Positions 50,901 to 59,564 of a DNA stretch of 64,000 nt are shown in pieces. A model generated the notes under the pieces. It saw only the letters and a program-made list of their open reading frames with translations. It was not told the DNA's origin and ran no database searches. Numbering within the stretch: position 1 is the first letter of the stretch; each line of letters begins with the position of its first letter. Made by a program: the position numbers and the translations under genes. The stretch lies in NCBI GenBank assembly GCA_036023115.1, contig JAYKKT010000090.1, forward strand, positions 35,545,001 through 35,609,000, read 5' to 3'. This DNA comes from Brasenia schreberi. Its lineage: Eukaryota; Streptophyta; Magnoliopsida; Nymphaeales; Cabombaceae.

Positions 50901-53900
50901 ATCCCTATTGTGTGCCATGTTAGCAGTTAACTCCCAATAAGCTAGATCATTCTTTATTGTTTCTTTCCAACACTTTTGTGGTCGTCCTCTACCTCTTTTA
51001 ATACTTTCCAAATTTAGTTTTTCTAACCTTCTTGCAGGTTCTTTTAATCTTCTTTCTATATGTCCAAACCATCTTAAACGATGTTCTCTCATTTTATCCT
51101 CTATCGGTGCCACTCCTAATTTGTTTCTAATAACCTCATTATGTATGATTAACTTCCCAACACTCAGAACCATAAAACATGGCAGGCCTAATTGCTGCTC
51201 TATAATATTTATCTTTTAACTTTAATGGTATATTCTTATCACAAAGAATACTTGATGATCCTCTTCATTTTAACCAACCAACATTAATTCTATGCATAAT
51301 ATCTCCATCAATTCTTCCATCACTCTCAAAATTTGACCCTAGGTATTTAAAACTTTCCTTTTGGGGAATGCAATGTGTGCCAATTTTAATTTCTGTCCTC
51401 TAAAGTAACCAAATGATCAAACTTATATTACATATATTTTGTCTTTATTCTACTAAGTCAGAGGCCTTTGCTTTCTAATGTTTCTCTCCATAGTTCCAAT
51501 TTTCTATTAACTTTTTCCTTAGACTCCTCTACTAATACAATGTGCAAATAACATACACCAAGGTACTTCATCTTGAATATGTTTTGTTAACTCATCCATC
51601 ACCATTATAAATAAGTATGGACTTAAAGTTGATCCTTGATGTAACCTAATTTTAACCCAAGGATTCTCAGATTTTATACCCCAAAAAATTATTATTAACT
51701 TGTACAATACGGGATGTATTGTATGATAAGACATGATACAACTATGTATCGTATGATACAGTATGATAGATACGGCATGATAAATTGCTTCTTGCGATAC
51801 GTGTGCTTATATTGTACCGTATTTTCATATGATATGCGATAAAATGGTATCATATGATATGATACGATTTTTATACATTAGTGTGAAGGTCTTTGGTTGA
51901 ATGAAATCATTATTAATAGAGCTGACAATTCAGTGTGAACATCCTATTATATTATTCAGTGATAACAAGGCAGCTATTCACACGACTTCAAATCCAATTC
52001 AACATGAGAGGACAAAACATATAGAGATTAATTGTCAGTTTATTTAAGAAAAAGTGAAGAGTGGAGAATTTCAATTAACATATGTGAAATCATGTGATCA
52101 ACCAACAGATATATTAACTAAAGCAGTACCTAAAGGAATCCTACAATCCAAGCTTAGCAGGTTGAAAATTATTAGTATATTTCTCTAACTTAAGGGGGAG
52201 TGTTGAAGATGTTGAGTAATATCAGATCCTGGATGTTGGATCCATTCTCTTTATTTTTTGATTAAGTTATTAAGTATACTTAAGGGCATATTAGTCCTTT
52301 AAGTTATACAAGGTTTATAAGTATCTGGTTTTAGTTTAGGGTTTAAAGTGTGAGAAAAGTAGCAATAACTAAGAAGATTGTTGAAACACACACGTGTGGT
52401 TGTGTGTGGTTCTAAGATAAAAGTTGTAATTCTCTGTTTTTTATTACTTATGCGTGTGAATAGAATTTATTTCAAGAGAGATAGATGAACGATCATACAA
52501 GAAAAGACCATATACATAATGAGGTTATTAGAAACAAAATGGGAGTGGCACCAATAGAGGATAAAATGAGGAAAAATCGTTTAAGATGGTTTGGATATGT
52601 AGAAAGACGACTCAAGGACGCTCCCATTAGAAGATATAAAAAACTAGTTTGTGAAAATGTTAAAAGAGGAAGAGGATGAGCACAAAAGTGTTGGAAAGAA
52701 ACAATAAAGAATGATCTAGTTTATATTGAGTTAACTGCTAAAATGGCATATGATAGGGCCCTATGAAAATAAAGAATCCATGTAGCCAACCCCATCTAGT
52801 ATGGGAAAAGGCTTAGTTGTTGTTGTTGTTATGTCTGTTGCCATGAATTATGTAATTGTTGTATCCCCAACTTGTTCCTGAAACGGAACCCACACCCTTT
52901 TGATGTAGTTATGTATAACATGGAAAATATAAACATTCAGGCACATGCAACAGGTACCAGGACACCAAACAATCATGAAAAGTTCTCATTCATAGATTGC
53001 AGATAATCATACGAAAACTGATTGTATTACTTCTCAAACGTTTATGCAACATAAATGTAACGTTTTTAGCAGCATATTACCACAAGATTTTTCTTTATCC
53101 TCTGCAAAGACCAAGCATACAACATCAAACATGACACTTTCATCAGAAGTTGCTCCAGCACGTTTTTTTTTAGTTTTTGATGATTGGGAACATTCCATCT
53201 TATTGCATTGAGTTCCAAGACTCAAGTATTCGCCGCCTTTGTATAGAAACTCCACTGCACTTAGTGCCCTGTGCCCATGTAATAGACAACCAGCAATAGG
53301 GATTATGTGATTCTGATTACGCAAAGCCTCATCTGAAATTCACGACAATATTACGAAGTCAGATCTTTTTATCTGTCACAAGACATAAGTATCCTATGAA
53401 CTTGCTAGGTTCACAGAACACTAGCATTTCAGTCAAAGTGAGAAATGAAGAGGCAATTGCCGAAGATTTAATCACCTATTCATAAATCTTTCCAAAGCAT
53501 CAAAAACGAGAAAGGCAACTATCTGTAAGAGGCTTCAAGGATAGCCTCAATGGAATGTCAAGGCAGAGGAGTGAGCCCTTCAAATTTCTAATTTTTACTA
53601 CATTGCTTACAATTCCAGTACATGTTTACTAAGAGCTTATCATCAGCTTGAATGTACATCATTTGACAAATTTTGTTTGCTTCTCAAGTTCAATATGTCA
53701 TTTTGTTACGAGAAAACGTACACAATGAAGAGAAATGCATACAACTTATATGCATCTTATCAAACCACCAAAAAAGAAAAGTTTCTCATAAACAAGGCTA
53801 GACACTAACTGGCAGAAACTAAGCTGGGTTGGATTGATCTTGATAAACTCAACAGTAACCTTTAGCTACCGATGTTTAATACTGACTTTGACTTGGCAAC

Positions 53901-55894
53901 TCTTTAGGTAAGAGTATATAATTTGTATTTCTTTAAAATCTCTTGGAGATGAAGGATGACCCTGAAATCAAGACCTCACTTTTAACATTACCATGGCTAT
54001 GCTTCACATATAAAACGTAAATTCAATTATTGAACATATTCGTTTCAAATAAGCTCCTATCAAGCTCAATAAATTAATGGCAAAGCATAGAGAAGGAAAA
54101 CTGGAGAGCTGCTTGTTTATTAAAAGCACAAGCCCCGAGAACTTATCTCCAGACAACTAACTATCAAGTAACTTTGTAAGAGAGCAAAAGGTAGAAAGAA
54201 TCAAAGAATGATGCGCCTAACATGCAGCAAATGCTACTACCCAAATTGCGAAAATGACAACTTAAAGAATATAAAATACCATTTTAACAGGGTTCATTTA
54301 TACCCATTTTCTCAAGAAAGTATGTGATGCCACGTCCTGCGTCCCATTGTTCATCCTGAAAATTTGGAAGAGATATTTCAAAAATATTGCTAGATATTTA
54401 AGTTTGTTTCTTAAGAAGATCTCAGCAACAAAATCATGGAATCAGACAGCAACCCCTTACAGCAAACATGATTATTCCTGTAGGACGTGAACTTCCAGAA
54501 AATGATTCGGTGTAAGTGCGGGCGAACAAGTCAACGAGTGATTGAGGGTTGCATTCCTGTCATGAACTATTATTAGCTATTGGGAATATTAACGAATATC
54601 GCCATCAGTACCATAGAATATAGATATAAACATAACAAACAGAAGGCACAAGTAATAAATTTTCAATCTAAGAACTACTTCTCTTCCAGCTGGTGAACTA
54701 ATATCAAACTTTAAAATTTCAACTTCTGGGCCTACTTTTCATTCGTTTGATATTAAATTTGTCAAGTCGTCTATTCATTATGATACACGAAAGAGGTAAA
54801 ACATGAAATTGGCCAGCCGATTTCAGGCCCTAAATAGGAAGCACAATGAACCAGGAGCTCATCCAAGAAAGTTCCCAGAAATAATCTATAAGACCACCTT
54901 GTTGATCCCAGCAAGCTCTCACTAATAACCCATAAGACCACCTTGTCAGTACAACTGACAATGCGTCTACTAAGCAATCCATAAAGTAGGAATCAGAACG
55001 TGGACCTCATCGACGCGCCTGACCGGCATGACAGCAACTTTAAGCCCAGGGACAAACCCAACTGTCAAGGCAAGCCCGCGACTCTCGTCAGACTCCGAAC
55101 TCGAATCAAATTCTTCCCAGCGGCAATCCTCGAGCGGCCACAAGACCTTAAAGAACACATTGAGCACGGTCAAGATTGAGGATAACGGAAACATCGAGAA
55201 AAAAACAGAGCCAACCCTCAAGCAGAAAAGCGACCTCTTCAAATGCCTTGGTTTGCGCGTTTCTTCCGATTATCCCAGGCGCCGAACATACGATCATAGG
55301 AACAGAAGAGCTCAATTTTCCTTTCAACTTAAAATAAGTGACAGAAAATTCATTTCCCCCCTTAAAGAAGTGAAACGATCGAAATATCGATGAAGAGAGA
55401 TACGAATACATACGAGTCTCAACGCCTCCTTCAAACAGAACTTCTCCCAGACGTACGCGATCGCGAAATGCGGCCTGATAGGCTCCGAGAGGACGGTATG
55501 GCACGCTTCGTCAACAGCATCCTGATCATATTCCCCGATTAGGTTTCTAGCACATGGACAATAACAACAAGAAGGCGATAATGATTCCGATAATCACCTG
55601 AAGCGTAGGGCGACAGGACAAGGCAGATAGAAGCTTAGGGCGGGAGAGGACGCGAGCGCAAAGTCGATTCCAGGAGCGGCAGACACAGCAGGCGGCGGCG
55701 AACGACCTCGCCGGCAATCTGGAGAGGACATTCTCCATGGCATCCGGCGGGAGGACGACGTCGAAATGGTCGCCTTCCTCTCCATCTGTCTCCATCCTTT
55801 TCGCCGTCATCCTCCTCGTCGGTTTTCGGAAAGATGGCACACCGGACTTCTCTAACCAAGAACCGCCATGATTAGAGGAACCCATATAAACCAT
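35547..55894 (-). CDS. F-box and FIST-domain protein (At5g63520-like), 10 coding exons
   Basis: The predicted protein joins an N-terminal F-box (about residues 45-90), which would bind SKP1 in an SCF ubiquitin ligase, to FIST-N and FIST-C domains, a proposed small-ligand sensing module. Exons: 55598-55894, 55414-55521, 55235-55327, 55006-55146, 54461-54556, 54304-54355, 53081-53332, 43701-43882, 41286-41404, 35547-35994. All introns are GT-AG, phases join, and about 595 residues result. Landmarks: [10 protein letters not shown] (exon 2), [13 protein letters not shown] (exon 4), [14 protein letters not shown] (exon 8), [15 protein letters not shown] and [10 protein letters not shown] (exon 10). 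The start is uncertain: ATGs at 55894, 55885 and 55810 are in frame, and the last matches the start of the duplicate copy. Introns 7, 8 and 9 are 9.2, 2.3 and 5.3 kb, swollen by transposons. Confidence 0.9.
36241..37101 (-). mobile_element. 5'-truncated RTE LINE in F-box gene intron 9
   Basis: Covers the C-terminal part of the RT frame to the TTG tail (36241-36257 as CAA repeats). Flanks AGTCCGAGTACAT (36228-36240) and AGTACGAGTACAT (37102-37114) match at 12 of 13 bases. A 129-codon stretch (36274-36663) is still open; a small deletion after RNKLGVA removes four residues relative to the full-length copy. Confidence 0.93.
37115..38148 (-). other. F-box gene intron 9, middle part, no gene seen
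   Basis: Unassigned intronic sequence between two RTE insertions. No transposon termini or family similarity recognised. Confidence 0.6.
38167..39450 (+). mobile_element. RTE LINE, 5'-truncated and internally deleted, perfect 18-bp duplication
   Basis: Flanked by ACTTCCCAAGTGGGTGAA at 38149-38166 and 39451-39468, identical. It starts within the endonuclease region, continues into the N-terminal RT frame, then jumps at about 39290 from the NEVKE region directly to the CCACAAAAGTGTTGG region near the 3' end, so the whole RT core is missing. At the endonuclease-RT junction (about 38793-38815) it has GCGAAAGATG and the two frames are continuous. Confidence 0.93.
39469..41285 (-). other. F-box gene intron 9, exon-9-proximal part (duplicated at 59.6-60.7 kb)
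   Basis: No gene is visible, but phrases such as CCTAGATGCACTACTCTACT, CCATGCATTGAAAACTTAAT and ATTAATATTTAAAACC recur in order at 59650-60320. This makes it the non-coding part of the F-box gene duplication. Confidence 0.85.
41860..43018. mobile_element. hAT-like element with GTATCG-rich ends (copy 2), clean 8-bp duplication
   Basis: Begins CAGTGTTGTCTGACGCGTAT and ends CGATACGGATAACACTG; the outermost 7 bases are a perfect inverted repeat. CATGTGGT flanks both ends (41852-41859, 43019-43026), a perfect 8-bp duplication typical of hAT elements. Both ends are packed with CGTATCG and CGATACG blocks, some forming longer palindromes (for example around 42905-43005). Interior is homologous to copy 1 (27915-28992) in reverse and contains a decayed transposase tail. 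It is in F-box gene intron 8. Confidence 0.93.
43027..43700 (-). other. F-box gene intron 8, exon-8-proximal part
   Basis: No gene. A short direct duplication, TTTCTTTAGGGAACTGATT, occurs at about 43560 and 43593. Confidence 0.65.
43883..44907 (-). other. F-box gene intron 7, left part, no gene seen
   Basis: AT-rich intronic sequence with (CT)n and (TA)n simple repeats near 44185 and 44883, and an imperfect repeat of the phrase TTGGAGGAAAGAGAAACAAA near 44525 and 44580. No other structure. Confidence 0.6.
45023..45278 (+). mobile_element. Left LTR of the nested copia element
   Basis: Aligns with the right LTR (52201-52474) over nearly all its length (GTAATATCGGATCC, TATCTGGTTTTAGTTTAGGG, TGCGTGTGAATA). 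The first ten or so bases of the right LTR have no counterpart, so its start is approximate. The two LTRs differ at many positions, which indicates an old insertion. Confidence 0.8.
45279..45290 (+). other. Copia primer-binding site (initiator-tRNA-Met type)
   Basis: TGGTATCATAGT directly follows the left LTR. It resembles the TGGTATCAGAGC site used by plant copia elements, with one change. Confidence 0.75.
48424..49780 (+). mobile_element. 5'-truncated RTE LINE inside the copia RT/RNase H region
   Basis: Flanked by TAAAGTACTTTTGATTTTG (48405-48423) and TAAAGTACTCTTGATTTTG (49781-49799), 18 of 19 identical. The RT core is recognisable ([14 protein letters not shown] near 48726; GLHQGSTLS near 48899) but has several in-frame stops, and the ADD box region reads as TYDIVLV near 49000. 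Not functional. Confidence 0.93.
50030..50252 (+). mobile_element. RTE LINE tail inside the copia RNase H region
   Basis: About 220 bases of RTE 3' end, from AAAATGAGAGAATATCG to AAAAGGCCTAGTTATTGTTGT. The copia coding sequence resumes just after it with [12 protein letters not shown]. No clear target-site duplication, and some copia sequence appears to be missing at the junction. Confidence 0.82.
50411..51880. mobile_element. hAT-like element (copy 3) in copia RNase H, perfect 8-bp duplication
   Basis: GTGTGAAG stands at 50403-50410 and 51881-51888, and the copia reading frame is continuous if one copy and the insert are skipped, so the borders are well supported. Ends are imperfect inverted repeats (AAATGTAGTAAAAA versus TAATGTATAAAAAT). 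The subterminal zones are rich in GTATCG, CGATAC and ATACGG, as in copies 1 and 2, but the outer ends differ. It contains the RTE insertion at 50836-51660; without it the element is about 630 bp. Confidence 0.82.
50836..51660 (-). mobile_element. 5'-truncated RTE LINE inside the hAT-like element
   Basis: GGATTCTCAGATTTTATA flanks it on both sides (50818-50835, 51661-51678), perfect 18 bp. It covers the RT C-terminal region to the tail and has small deletions (for example in the ADD-box area near 51540). This is the innermost layer of the nest. Confidence 0.93.
52201..52474 (+). mobile_element. Right LTR of the nested copia element (274 bp)
   Basis: Begins TGTTGAAGATGTTGAGTAAT after the purine tract TTAAGGGGGAG and ends TTTATTTCA before RTE sequence resumes. 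Confidence 0.85.
53333..54303 (-). other. F-box gene intron 6, no gene seen
   Basis: About 1 kb of AT-rich sequence without recognised transposons. Intron 4 (54557-55005) likewise holds nothing recognised. Confidence 0.65.
55598..55894 (-). CDS. F-box/FIST gene exon 1 (F-box)
   Basis: Encodes [20 protein letters not shown] followed by [15 protein letters not shown], a standard F-box with the L-P, L and C-R-x-W positions conserved. It ends CTTCAG before GTGATT, and exon 2 begins GATGCTGTTGAC, so the protein reads [13 protein letters not shown]. This GC-richer exon contrasts with the AT-rich downstream exons. Confidence 0.88.
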
Positions 55895-56319
55895 GGAGTC
55901 TACTAATATACGCCACCGGTATTCAGTAGTCCAATTAAATCATTATCTTAATCAAAGGACGTTGATGAGAGGATCCATGTATATACCAGCGAGTCCGTTC
56001 ATAATCTTGCATAAACACTTCTAAGATTATAAACACTTCTACCGTTAAGGGAGAGAGTGTCCAGCCTATCACGGAGGCCTGGAGTGTTGTTTATTGCGAA
56101 CTTGTGCATGTTCATTCGATATTCATTCTTAGTACGATAAGATAATGATGGTCGAAAACAAAAATTACTTCTTTTTATATTGATGGGAAGCTTATGAATC
56201 GTAGTTTAAATATTGAATTTACGGAGGACATAATGATCACACATGCATGTTGAATTGGGTTTAGGTTTAAAAATTGTTTTTGATATTTTTTTTAAGGTGG
56301 ACTCAAAAAGATTTGACTA

Positions 56320-56840
56320 TTGAAACAGATTCGAAATCTGTTGGTTTTATTATAAAATCTTATTAGAGCTCATTAATTAAAAGACTTTATGTGTTTTTGT
56401 TGTGACTTCTTGTGTCCTCTAATTAGTTAAATGCGTAAGGTGTGATCAAAGGTGATTCGAGTTTGGATACATACTTTTTGTGGTGATAGTTTTATCTTGC
56501 ATTGAAACAGATTTGAAATCTTTTGATTTTATTGTAAAATCTGATTAGAGTTCTTAATTAAAAGACTTTTTGCGTTTTTGTTGTGACTTCTTGTGTCTTC
56601 TAATATGTTAAACGAGTAAGACGTGATCAAAGATGATTCGAGTTTAGGTATGTACTTTTTGTGGTGATCGTTTTATCTTGTATTGAAACTGATTTGAAAT
56701 CTGCTGATTTAGAGCTCATTAATTACAAGATTTTTTGTGTTTTTGTTGTGACTTCTTGTGTCTTCTAATCGGCTAAACGAGTAAGGTGTGATGAAAGGTG
56801 ATTCGAATTTAGGTACGCTACTTTTTTGTGGTGATCATCG
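56320..56840. repeat. Tandem array, unit about 182 bp, nearly three copies
   Basis: Units begin TTGAAAC at 56320, 56502 and 56683. Shared phrases include TTTTTGTTGTGACTTCTTGTG and GTGTGATCAAAGGTGATTCG. The last unit lacks about 20 bases. Confidence 0.93.
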
Positions 56841-57385
56841 AGAAAGGAATTGGAATATATATATACCGTATAAAGGAATACTGATTTTTCTAAGAGAACG
56901 ATTCAATTAGATAAGTTTATTATTAATTTTTATTTTGCTTTACAAAAATTTGGTGTTGATATTTATTACATACTACCTTTAAGCATGCATATGCATTCCT
57001 AACTGGTGTTGTTTCTAACGTTCGGTTGGGTGGCTTGTGAAGCTACCGTCAAGCGTGGCCTACTGGTGTAGCTTGGAGGTCGGTCGATATATTGAACTAC
57101 GCAATTGATATCACAACAGATTTCGCTTTGCATGAGGCTGTGGGTGGTGACAGACTTTACGGAGTTCCGGCTGTACAGTAGATATGGATTGCCATTCAAC
57201 CGATTATAGCAAACCAGGAGTTTTTTGGTGATTTCTGATCTCTCATCCATTTCCCTGAACTTTAGTAGTGTGTGTTAACGAGGGTTGAGGACGAATTCGA
57301 AGTCTGGAAAGCCATCTTGAGTTGATTCGGTGTGCTCTTATACGATTGGTCGGGAACTAATGCAGTTGGGTGAATTACTGTTGCT

Positions 57386-57593
57386 GATTTTCTTTGAATA
57401 GCTTTAATCGACTTTGTTGATTCGATTTGATGTGGTTCTTAACTGAAACAACGTTTAGGTAGGTTGCTATTGGGTTTAGAAGCATCGGATTTTCCTCGAA
57501 TCGCCTTAATCGTCTTTCTTGATTCAATTTGATGTGGTTCTTAGCCGAAACAACGTTTATGTCGTTGTAATTGGGTTTAGAAGCATCAGATTG
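57386..57593. repeat. Tandem duplication, unit about 102 bp
   Basis: GATTTTCTTTGAATAGCTTT at 57386 and GATTTTCCTCGAATCGCCTT at 57488 start two copies that share TTTGATGTGGTTCTTA, GAAACAACGTTTA and TTGGGTTTAGAAGCATC. Confidence 0.9.
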
Positions 57594-58420
57594 TTAGGAT
57601 TCAGTTGTTGTAATGGTGGGTTGATTATGTACTTGTTGTAATTGAATGTACTGGTGCTCTCGTTCATCACCACAGTCCAATGCAAGGAGAAGACCAGAGG
57701 TCACCGCTCAAAGGAACTCTTTCACTCAAAGGGGGCAGAAGGCTGCCCGAATGCAGCATATCATTCCCCTTTTACAAGCATGAGCCATGTCCATGCAGAC
57801 CCCATTAGGGCGACCCTCTCTAGAACACTCTAGACTTCGAGTACAAGCCGACCCGCTTCGACAGGATCTTTACAAGACCAAGACCCAACCTGACTCACTA
57901 CGTTATTTTAATGACCGGACTACACTACAAGACCGGGACTGTGTATGTACAAGGGAACATACTAGTCCAACCCAAAACAGCCCCAAATGAAAGCCCCACG
58001 GAGAGGGACTCTATAGTGCACACCTTAGTGTCTAAGACACACGATAATACTTTTAATTCAAACCTTCGTTCTGTTATTGATCTTAAAGATCGAACGATTA
58101 AAGTATTTATACAAAACTATACATTGAAAGCCGTTATCCATTTAAGACCACTCATATATATCGCACATCTAATCTAAAATTTGAATTAAAATTCAATAAA
58201 TTATATATATAAATATATTTCATTTTTTCATCCAAACGTACTAAATAGGTTATGATTCTCAACCAAGAGGTTGCATTTAGTCAATTAGCATTACAACGAA
58301 GTGAAACTCATATTATCCTATTGGTTTGTTCTTTTGTGAACCCGAGACTGACTCGATTTTCTAATCCGATAGTATTAGACCCGGTAAATGGCAACGGGTT
58401 TGAATCCTCGCCCGAGTCCC

Positions 58421-58428
58421 GAACATTC
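58421..58428 (+). promoter_or_regulatory. Heat-shock element core (GAAnnTTC)
   Basis: GAACATTC, followed by CCGG, is a perfect GAAnnTTC core about 240 bp upstream of the sHSP start. It fits binding of heat-shock transcription factors. Confidence 0.6.
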
Positions 58429-58523
58429 CGGCCCCGGATTAGGTTCCACGATGACCCAGTTGGTACTCGAGAGATCTAGAAGTATACTGAAAAGTCGTGC
58501 AAGGCAGCAGGTAAAGAAGAGGC

Positions 58524-58531
58524 TTCGAGAA
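58524..58531 (+). promoter_or_regulatory. Heat-shock element core (TTCnnGAA)
   Basis: TTCGAGAA lies about 40 bp upstream of the TATA box, the usual position for a functional heat-shock element in plant small HSP promoters. Confidence 0.7.
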
Positions 58532-58571
58532 CAATCAGTTTCCTCCCTCTTGATTCTTCTCCTCCCACTGC

Positions 58572-58578
58572 TATAAAT
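58572..58578 (+). promoter_or_regulatory. TATA box of the sHSP gene
   Basis: TATAAAT, 88 bp before the ATG, predicts a transcription start near 58603 and a leader of about 60 bases. Confidence 0.75.
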
Positions 58579-58665
58579 CACCCTGCATCTCTCTCCATCG
58601 TCAACAATCACGCGAAAAGTATCTGCGTCATTATTTCCATTGATCTCAAGGAGGAAGGAAGTGCT

Positions 58666-59121
58666 ATGGACGTGTGGGTGATGGAGCAGCCGATGCAAAG
58701 GTCGCTGCTGAGCATACCGGACGATATGGAGAAGCTGCTGAACGCACCTACGCGTACCTACGTTCGGGACACGAAGGCCATGGCTTCGACGCCGGCCGAT
58801 GTCAAGGAGTATCCAGAGTCCTTCGTTTTCGTGCTCGACATGCCGGGGCTGAAGTCCGAGGACATAAAGGTGCAGGTGGAGGACGGAAATGTGTTGAACA
58901 TCAGCGGTGAGAGGAAGAGGGACGATGGTCCGGAGGTGAAGTACCTGCGGATGGAGCGGAGGATGGCCGGTAATTTCATGCGGAAGTTCACGCTGCCGAA
59001 GAACGCCAACGCCGACGCCATTTCTGCTGCTTACCAGGATGGTGTACTCACCGTGACGGTGCCCAAAGTGCCTCCACCTGAGCCCAAGAAGCCGAAGACC
59101 ATTGAGGTCAAGGTGGCCTAA
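58666..59121 (+). CDS. Class II cytosolic small heat-shock protein (about 17 kDa)
   Basis: An intact, intronless 151-codon gene. The protein is an ATP-independent holdase chaperone that forms oligomers in the cytosol and binds unfolding proteins during heat stress. The class II signature [13 protein letters not shown] (about residues 40-52) opens the alpha-crystallin domain, which continues through [17 protein letters not shown] and ends with GVLTVTVPK (126-134); the C-terminal [12 protein letters not shown] includes the I-x-V anchoring motif (146-148). No signal or transit peptide is visible. The ATG at 58666 follows AGGAAGTGCT and gives the usual family N-terminus. GC-rich third positions set it apart from neighbours. 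It lies between the F-box/FIST gene and its decayed duplicate. Confidence 0.96.
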   Translation: MDVWVMEQPMQRSLLSIPDDMEKLLNAPTRTYVRDTKAMASTPADVKEYPESFVFVLDMPGLKSEDIKVQVEDGNVLNISGERKRDDGPEVKYLRMERRMAGNFMRKFTLPKNANADAISAAYQDGVLTVTVPKVPPPEPKKPKTIEVKVA

Positions 59122-59564
59122 TCACAGTGTCTCTCTCTCTCTCAAGCCTCTGTCTTCTCTGCTTTGGTTGATCGGTTTTACTTGTTTTCTTTCTTTTGTG
59201 GAGTGGACCATAGTCTTCCTTTGTTGTTGTTGGTGCTTGTTTTCTGCTTTGGTTGATTGCCTCTGGTTGATAGATCGTGGGTTGTGAGTGTGCCTATCAA
59301 GTTTATACGAGAACAATGAGAACAGTGTTGCTTTGAGATATGTGGATTTTGGGCTACATTACTTGCAAAATATGGGATCCATGCGCTACAAATTATGCCA
59401 TTATCTGTGAGATTATTTCTACTAAGTTAAGTGTTTTCTACCAAAATCAAGTATTATCGTACTAAGAAAATTATTTCTTTCACATTTATTGAGCATATGA
59501 ATGGTACATTTTACAACGATACATTGTGGGTATCATGTAGGGGAAAAGAAAAGCATAGGATTGA
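59122..59564. other. sHSP 3' flank
   Basis: A (TC)n run follows the stop codon directly, then T-rich sequence that would be the 3' untranslated region. No clear AATAAA signal was seen. Confidence 0.6.

Larger units (their letters stand above)
45023..52474 (+). mobile_element. Ty1/copia element with both LTRs, itself carrying three insertions
   Basis: The left LTR ends at 45278 followed by a TGGTATCATAG primer-binding site; the right LTR begins TGTTGAAGATG at 52201 after TTAAGGGGGAG. Coding relics in order: gag (45760-45942), integrase zinc region [10 protein letters not shown]...CDVCQKEK (46155-46736), integrase [17 protein letters not shown] (about 46912), RT (47777-48046, with ETKGYSQ and QLDAKNCFF), LYGLK near 48122, then RNase H ([11 protein letters not shown], about 51965; ERTKHIEIN, about 52010). 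Many stops. Insertions at 48424-49780, 50030-50252 and 50411-51880 split the RT/RNase H region. It fills most of F-box gene intron 7. Confidence 0.9.
44908..52830 (+). mobile_element. RTE LINE split by a copia insertion (outer layer of a nest)
   Basis: RTE sequence from 44908 to about 45022 (GGTAAATATTATAGGGCAGC, ...AGTGTTGGGCAATTAATCA) stops at the codon for the MLRWMS region and resumes at about 52475 (GATAGATGAACGATCATACA, then [12 protein letters not shown] sequence) through to a TTG tail at 52830. The two parts are adjacent in the full-length copy. Everything from about 45023 to 52474 is a later copia insertion. Confidence 0.88.
55895..58420. other. Intergenic region between the F-box/FIST and sHSP genes
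   Basis: The two genes diverge from here. Two tandem arrays (56320-56840 and 57386-57593) take up part of it. Short frames at 57640-58180 have no recognised similarity. No promoter element for the F-box gene was identified. Confidence 0.6.

Noticed and set aside
55028..55393. 121-codon plus-strand frame
   Set aside because: Antisense to exons 3 and 4 of the F-box/FIST gene; frame openness follows from the coding strand.
57642..58177. Possible small genes on the plus strand
   Set aside because: Short overlapping frames without recognisable similarity, signals or codon pattern.
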